Below the pieces are notes generated by a model. That model made no database searches. It saw only the letters and a program-made list of their open reading frames with translations, and was not told where the DNA came from. DNA of 64,000 nt from the NCBI RefSeq assembly GCF_000374025.1, contig NZ_KB893243.1:1-64000 (forward strand), written 5' to 3'. The translations under genes and the position numbers were made by a program. Shown piece after piece: positions 59,497 to 64,000 of this stretch (its first letter is position 1; each line of letters opens with the position of its first letter). Source of the stretch: Spirosoma panaciterrae DSM 21099 (GTDB lineage Bacteria; Bacteroidota; Bacteroidia; Cytophagales; Spirosomataceae).

Positions 59497-60501
59497 ATGA
59501 CAACCATTGGTTTGTACGGATTTGGCCGCATTGGTCGGCAGTTTCTACGTATTGGGCTTCAGAAGCAACTGTTTGTGCCTGCAGCCATTGCTGATATACG
59601 CGACGAGCCAACGCTGGCAGCGTTGTTTGCGGTTGACACGAATTATGGCCGCTGGCATGAACCTGTATCGGGAAAGGAGGGAAGCCTGTCAATTGGTAGC
59701 CAGACCATTCCGTATATTAATTCAGCCAAAGAGGTGCCCGACTGGCAGTCGCTGGGTATCGATCTGGTGGTGGATTGTACAGGTAGGGCAACAACGCGTG
59801 CTGGTGCTCAGGCTCACATAGACCGGGGAGCTAAATACGTACTCATCAGTGCCCCCAGTAAAACCCTGGCTGATTGCGATGCCGTCTTGCTGAAAGGTAT
59901 CAATCTGGAAACTTTCGATCCGGCACAACACAAACTCATCAGCATGGGTAGTTGCACGACCAATGCGCTGGCGTCCGTTGTGAAAGTGATTTTAGAGAAC
60001 TTCGGAATTCAATATGGTCTTTTTTCGACGGTACATTCCTACACGAACACACAGTCGTTGACCGATCAGCCGATGAAAGACCGACGCGATTCATGGGCGG
60101 CCGCCGAAAATATCATTCCGTCCTCGTCGGGGGCAGCGCGGGCCTTACAGTTTATCTGGAAAGACCTTAAAATCACGGGTAAAGCTTACCGGGTACCAAC
60201 CCGGACCGGTAGTATTGCCGAATTAAATCTGATCACGGAAAAAGACTGTTCGGTACAGGAAGTGAACGATGCGTTTCGCAAAGCGGCTGCGGAAGGCCCC
60301 TTACAGGGCGTAATGGATGTGCTGGAAGAGCAGTGGGCATCGTCGCGAATAGTAGCCGACCCGCACTCGTCGATTATTGATCTACCCCTCACCGCTAAAG
60401 AAGGCAACTTACTATCTGTAGCGGCCTGGTATGATAACGAATGGGGCTTTTCGAATCGACTGGCTGAGGTAGCTGCTTTTCTGGCCGAACGCATCCACTA
60501 A
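59497..60501 (+). CDS. Glyceraldehyde-3-phosphate dehydrogenase-like enzyme
   Basis: A 334-residue GAPDH-fold enzyme. Rossmann motif GFGRIGRQFLR; Asp33 in IADIRDEP indicates NAD rather than NADP; catalytic Cys153 in GSCTTNAL and His180 in TVHSYTN; substrate region AWYDNEWGFSNR. Some usual stretches differ: AAIADIRDEPTLAALFAVDTNY instead of VNDLTD-type sequence, so it is not the most canonical glycolytic copy. It may be an alternative GAPDH or erythrose-4-phosphate dehydrogenase. Neighbours are stress genes (VOC enzyme, Dps), not glycolytic genes. Confidence 0.88.
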   Translation: MTTIGLYGFGRIGRQFLRIGLQKQLFVPAAIADIRDEPTLAALFAVDTNYGRWHEPVSGKEGSLSIGSQTIPYINSAKEVPDWQSLGIDLVVDCTGRATTRAGAQAHIDRGAKYVLISAPSKTLADCDAVLLKGINLETFDPAQHKLISMGSCTTNALASVVKVILENFGIQYGLFSTVHSYTNTQSLTDQPMKDRRDSWAAAENIIPSSSGAARALQFIWKDLKITGKAYRVPTRTGSIAELNLITEKDCSVQEVNDAFRKAAAEGPLQGVMDVLEEQWASSRIVADPHSSIIDLPLTAKEGNLLSVAAWYDNEWGFSNRLAEVAAFLAERIH

Positions 60502-60516
60502 TTCGGGTAGATAAGG

Positions 60517-60816
60517 ATGAAACAAACGCATTATGCCACCATATCAGAAGCCGTCGATGCGCTGAGGCAGCAGGGCTTCTCTACTGATTTTCGCCTGGAA
60601 TTTGATCAGCTTACCTGCTCTACGGCCCGTTTGGGAGCCGATGAATTCTCCATTGTGGATGTTTATCGATACGAAGGCGATTCGGACCCGGCCGACGAAG
60701 CCATTGTTTACGCAATCCAGTCGACTACAGGGCTGAAAGGATTACTGATTACGGGCTATGGTGCTTCGGAAGATGCCATTTCCGAGCAGATTATAGCTAA
60801 ATTACAACGTATATAA
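60517..60816 (+). CDS. Small conserved protein of unknown function
   Basis: A 99-residue protein with the pattern TISEAVDALRQQGFSTDFRLE, then DEFSIVDVYRYEGDSDPADEAIVYAI and SEQIIAKLQRI, a conserved Bacteroidota and Cyanobacteria family sometimes labelled phosphoribosylpyrophosphate synthetase without support. No catalytic motif is visible. It lies 15 bases after the GAPDH-like gene and 29 before dps, so probably one operon. Confidence 0.7.
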   Translation: MKQTHYATISEAVDALRQQGFSTDFRLEFDQLTCSTARLGADEFSIVDVYRYEGDSDPADEAIVYAIQSTTGLKGLLITGYGASEDAISEQIIAKLQRI

Positions 60817-60845
60817 TAAACTACCCTCTGTTCATTTTTAACCCT

Positions 60846-61319
60846 ATGGAAACCATGATTGGCATCTCTGCCCAAAACCGCGAGGTGGTTGCTCATCAAT
60901 TGAGCAAATTGCTGGCCGACGAATTCGTGCTCTATACCAAAACGCTCAATGCCCACTGGAATCTGGAAGGCATGGACTTCCACTCTGTGCATCTCTACTT
61001 CGAAGAGCTGTATAAACAGTCGGCCGAGATCGTTGATGATGTGGCCGAGCGCATTCGGCAATTAGGGCATTATGCACCGGCTACGCTGAAAAACTTTCTT
61101 CAGTTGACGCATCTGACCGAACAGGAAGCCAAAGGCAACACGAGCCGAAGCTGGATTGAAAAGTTATTGAGCGATCACGAAAGCATAATCGTGTTTCTGC
61201 GCGGCAACATCGCTGAATTTCAGGAGGCCCATAAAGATGCCGGCACCAGCGACTACATAACCGGGCTGATGGAAAAGCACGAAAAAATAGCCTGGATGCT
61301 GCGGGCGCACCTCAAATAA
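60846..61319 (+). CDS. dps: Dps-family DNA protection and ferritin-like protein
   Basis: A 157-residue four-helix protein that forms dodecamers and oxidises Fe2+ with peroxide, protecting DNA. The ferroxidase ligands are His37 (LNAHWNL), His49, Asp64 and Glu68 (IVDDVAERIRQLG), spaced as in E. coli Dps. No lysine-rich N-terminal tail is present, so DNA binding may be weak. It ends a run of GAPDH-like and small-protein genes and is followed by a terminator at 61338-61385. Confidence 0.92.
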   Translation: METMIGISAQNREVVAHQLSKLLADEFVLYTKTLNAHWNLEGMDFHSVHLYFEELYKQSAEIVDDVAERIRQLGHYAPATLKNFLQLTHLTEQEAKGNTSRSWIEKLLSDHESIIVFLRGNIAEFQEAHKDAGTSDYITGLMEKHEKIAWMLRAHLK

Positions 61320-61337
61320 CGTTTTAACCTGGTTTTT

Positions 61338-61385
61338 TACAACGGGAACAGTTAGGCTACGCATGGCCCAACTGTTCCCGTTGTA
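61338..61385. terminator. Long hairpin after dps
   Basis: Perfect 16-bp arms 61338-61353 and 61370-61385 with a 16-nt loop. Its T-run (TTTTTT) precedes the left arm, so on the minus strand it also looks like a terminator. Confidence 0.75.
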
Positions 61386-61457
61386 GCATCATCCGCTTCG
61401 ATAGCCTTATCTTTAAACGAAGAAACAGGCGAAGGCCGGTATATCTGTCGATTGGCT

Positions 61458-63731
61458 ATGAGGTGTCGCTTTCTATTCGTTTTTGCCCTGTTTATAACAA
61501 GCACTATGGCCTGGGGTGAGCCATTGTTCTCCTTGCTTCCCCAAAAATCAGTCGATAGCCTGAAAACGTTGCTGGCGGCAAGCCGGCAGGATACAAATCG
61601 GATTAAGATATTACTAACGTTGAGTGCCGATCTGATTACTCGCCATGAGGAGTTTGATATGGATTTGGGGAATGCGTATGCTTATGGCGAGCAGGCAGGG
61701 CAACTAAGCCAGCGATTACATTTCAGAGCTGGTGAAATTCAAAGTGCGTGTGTCTTGGGCCGAATAGAAGCGATTAACGGCAATCGGAAACGGGCTGAAC
61801 AATTCCTTCGGAATGTACTATCATACTATACCAGGCAAGGAGATAAATCAGGGCAGGCGGCAACCTGGTATTTTCTGGGACAAATTTATGAGCGTGGTAG
61901 CGAAGGGCTACCCAGGAAGATAGCGTGCTATGAGCAGGCCAGGAAGTTGTATCAGCAGTTGGGTCGGGTCGATAAGCAGGCCTATATGCTTAAGACCATT
62001 GCCGATATGCATGCCTTGCAAGGTAATATAGCGTTGGCCGAGCAGGAGTTGTTTCAGGTACTGGCGCTGTATCGATCCATCCATTATCCCTACCTACACT
62101 ATACCTACGACCTGCTCAGTTCACTTTATCATGGGCTTAATAATTATGACAAATCGCTGAAATATGCGCTGCTGACCATAGAAAGTGCTCAGACTACGCA
62201 CGACAGCCTATACATGGGTAGCTTTGATCTAACCCTGGCAGTCTTGTATGATGAACTAAAGCAATGGAAAACCGCTATTCCGTACTACAAGAAAGCGTTA
62301 GTGTCGTTTGGGGAAAGCAACGTCATTCCCATGGTGCATGTGATTGCGCATAGCCTGTGTAGTCTGCAAATTGTTCATGAAAGCCCGGAAGCGGCTCTTG
62401 TCTATTATTCACAAATCTTAAAGCAGTATCCGCTTCCCAATCGCTCTGCGGAATGGTTTTATGCGTATATGACCCTGGCTGAGTGCCATCTGGCTCTCAA
62501 ACATTACACGCTGGCCGAAACTTATTACATCAAAATGGCGTCGGTGCACGCAGGGAACACACCTGACAACGCTACTATAGCCTCCTACATCAAGATCGGT
62601 ACATTTTATGGCATTGTAAAAAACTATGATAAAGCGCGTGACTATCTGAATCGGGCCTTGAGTATGTTGAAACAGGTTGGTATGACGCGAGGTACGCCCA
62701 GTGTACATCTTCAGTTATTCAAACTTGATTCTGCTCAGCACAACTACGTAGCCGCTATCGATCATTACCAGAAATACAAATCTTTAAGCGATTCGATCTT
62801 CAACGAAAAGAAAAGCCAGCAGATTGCTAACCTGGAAATTCAGTACAACACCCGCAAAAAAGAACAGGATATAGCCTTGCTGACTCGTCAGAATCAACTC
62901 CAGCAAGCCCGAATCCGTGAGAGCGATCTGCAGCGAAACAGCATCATTATAGGCGTTATTTTGCTGATCCTGCTACTGGCGTTGAGTTATAATCGGTATC
63001 GGCTCAAACAGCGTAGCAATCAACTGCTGGAAGCCAAGCAAATAGAGATTAACCTCAAAAACGAGTCGCTGGTAGAGATTTTACAAGAGAAAGAAAAGTT
63101 ACTGGAAGAAAAGGAGTGGATGTTGAAAGAAATTCACCACCGGGTTAAAAACAACCTGCAAATTATTTCCAGTATGCTCAGTGCACAATCTGATTTTTTG
63201 CAGGACCCCAAGGCGCTGACGGCGATTCGGGATAGCCAGAATCGGGTGCATGCGATGGCTCTGATCCATCAAAGGCTCTACCAATCGGAAAATCTGGCGC
63301 AGGTAAGTATGCCCGAATTTATAAAAGAAGTGATTGAGTATCTGATTGATTCATTTGCGCAGGAGCCTTCCGTACAGGCCGACTTTGCTATAGACCCTGT
63401 TCTACTGGATATTGCCCTGGCTATTCCCATCGGATTGATTCTGAATGAAGCCGTTACTAATTCGCTTAAATACGCGTTCCCTAAAAATCGACCCGGCCGT
63501 ATTAGGGTATCCTTTCGGCAAGCAAAGGAACAGACGTATCAGTTGACCATCAGCGACAATGGGGTAGGGTTGCCGACAGCATTGGATATTCGTCGCAGTG
63601 ACACACTGGGCATGACCATGATGCGGGGGTTAAGCCAACAGATTGATGGACAATTAACCGTTTATCAGGATCAGGGTGTTCATATCCAGTTGCTGTTCGG
63701 CCCGGTGCAACATGCCAATAAGGCCGTCTGA
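61458..63731 (+). CDS. TPR-containing sensor histidine kinase (HisKA_2)
   Basis: A 757-residue kinase. A signal peptide (residues 1-22) is followed by six to eight tetratricopeptide repeats up to about 430 (for example DKSLKYALLTIESA, KTAIPYYKKAL, YDKARDYLNRAL), expected to be periplasmic, a single transmembrane helix near 493-513 (GVILLILLLALSY), a coiled coil, the phospho-acceptor His in KEIHHRVKNNLQIISS (HisKA_2, about 558) and an ATPase domain with NEAVTNSLKYA and DNGVGLP. The ATG at 61458 is preferred over the TTG two codons earlier. No response regulator follows directly; the sigma-54-type regulator is convergent. Confidence 0.9.
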   Translation: MRCRFLFVFALFITSTMAWGEPLFSLLPQKSVDSLKTLLAASRQDTNRIKILLTLSADLITRHEEFDMDLGNAYAYGEQAGQLSQRLHFRAGEIQSACVLGRIEAINGNRKRAEQFLRNVLSYYTRQGDKSGQAATWYFLGQIYERGSEGLPRKIACYEQARKLYQQLGRVDKQAYMLKTIADMHALQGNIALAEQELFQVLALYRSIHYPYLHYTYDLLSSLYHGLNNYDKSLKYALLTIESAQTTHDSLYMGSFDLTLAVLYDELKQWKTAIPYYKKALVSFGESNVIPMVHVIAHSLCSLQIVHESPEAALVYYSQILKQYPLPNRSAEWFYAYMTLAECHLALKHYTLAETYYIKMASVHAGNTPDNATIASYIKIGTFYGIVKNYDKARDYLNRALSMLKQVGMTRGTPSVHLQLFKLDSAQHNYVAAIDHYQKYKSLSDSIFNEKKSQQIANLEIQYNTRKKEQDIALLTRQNQLQQARIRESDLQRNSIIIGVILLILLLALSYNRYRLKQRSNQLLEAKQIEINLKNESLVEILQEKEKLLEEKEWMLKEIHHRVKNNLQIISSMLSAQSDFLQDPKALTAIRDSQNRVHAMALIHQRLYQSENLAQVSMPEFIKEVIEYLIDSFAQEPSVQADFAIDPVLLDIALAIPIGLILNEAVTNSLKYAFPKNRPGRIRVSFRQAKEQTYQLTISDNGVGLPTALDIRRSDTLGMTMMRGLSQQIDGQLTVYQDQGVHIQLLFGPVQHANKAV

Positions 63732-63759
63732 ACTTACTGATAACCAGTAATTTATGATA

Positions 63760-64000
63760 CTAATCCGATTTTGGGGATGAGTTTATATGCAGTTTTTTCA
63801 TACGCGCTTCCAGGGTTGTTGGTTTTAAGTTGAGGAGTTCCGCTGCGCCCCCAATCCCACGAATTCGGTAGCCTGATTTAGCCAGTGCCGCCAGAATAGC
63901 CGTACGCATGGTTTCTTCAATGGGCTGAACCTCTGTTCGTTGGATCGTGGTAGCGGGCAAAACGGATAACGGAGTTGGCCGTAAGGGTTCGGCTAATTGC
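63760..64000 (-). CDS. Sigma-54-type transcription regulator, C-terminal part (cut by window edge)
   Basis: The frame is open to base 64000, so the gene continues beyond the window; 79 residues are visible. They hold a linker followed by a Fis-type helix-turn-helix (RTAILAALAKSGYRIRGIG, then GAAELLNLKPTTLEARMKKL), the C-terminal DNA-binding end of NorR/FhlA-like sigma-54 activators. The AAA+ domain lies outside. It is convergent with the histidine kinase ending at 63731, with 28 bases between. Confidence 0.7.
   Translation of the reverse strand, partial: QLAEPLRPTPLSVLPATTIQRTEVQPIEETMRTAILAALAKSGYRIRGIGGAAELLNLKPTTLEARMKKLHINSSPKSD

Noticed and set aside
1..64000. tRNA, rRNA or CRISPR array
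   Set aside because: No cloverleaf with T-loop and acceptor, no rRNA-like stretch and no regularly spaced repeats were seen. A covariance-model search would be the decisive check.
61458..64000. A kinase plus sigma-54 regulator as a cognate two-component pair
   Set aside because: The genes are convergent and no receiver domain is visible for the truncated regulator, so pairing cannot be supported.

Overview
The window looks like a chromosomal segment of a Bacteroidota member, most probably a Cytophagales bacterium of the Spirosoma type. This is inference from content: TonB-dependent receptors with an N-terminal carboxypeptidase-like domain, LytS-type histidine kinases with LytTR regulators, DUF1080 and DUF4249 proteins, S46 and S9 peptidases, several TAnnTTTG (-7 type) promoter-like motifs and few Shine-Dalgarno sequences. 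No tRNA, rRNA or CRISPR array was recognised.

Layout. 1-236: N-terminus of an IS630-type transposase cut by the window edge. 0.35-6.5 kb: di-heme cytochrome c, a small secreted protein, a regulatory block of two LytS kinases plus one LytTR regulator, and two secreted proteins. 6.7-10.6 kb: two DUF1080 (3-keto-glycoside hydrolase type) proteins, an SMP-30-like lipoprotein and a lactonase, probably a periplasmic sugar-oxidation set. 10.8-15.5 kb: OmpA-type lipoprotein, LspA, proline dehydrogenase, and fused DAHP synthase/chorismate mutase. 15.6-19 kb: TonB-dependent receptor and DUF4249 lipoprotein in translational overlap. 19-28 kb: type II NADH dehydrogenase, beta-barrel proteins, S46 and S9 peptidases, DinB-like protein and a DUF2233 protein. 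28-34.4 kb: NUDIX hydrolase, FCY1-like cytosine deaminase, outer-membrane protein, polyprenyl synthetase, rhomboid protease, membrane LytTR regulator and a membrane protein. 34.4-37.8 kb: a lipoprotein made of three 327-bp repeats, a decayed S41 peptidase and SGNH/SDR genes. 37.9-44.5 kb: prfB with its programmed +1 frameshift, M43 metalloprotease, lipoamide dehydrogenase, glycosyltransferase and TerC. 44.6-52.5 kb: siderophore receptor plus PepSY membrane protein (iron uptake) and a 1334-residue DUF4011-type helicase. 52.5-57.3 kb: DoxX, an outer-membrane receptor and a divergent LytS/LytTR pair. 57.4-61.3 kb: alpha/beta hydrolase, ring-cleaving dioxygenase, GAPDH-like enzyme, small protein and Dps. 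61.4-64 kb: TPR histidine kinase and the C-terminus of a sigma-54-type regulator.

The most distinctive structural signal is a set of long, perfect or near-perfect inverted repeats (up to 33 bp per arm, unrelated in sequence) in intergenic spaces, above all at convergent gene ends. Two palindromes of similar look lie in frame inside the helicase gene. That helicase, with its degenerate nuclease-like tail, is the best candidate here for something undescribed; no complete novel multi-gene system can be demonstrated from the sequence alone.
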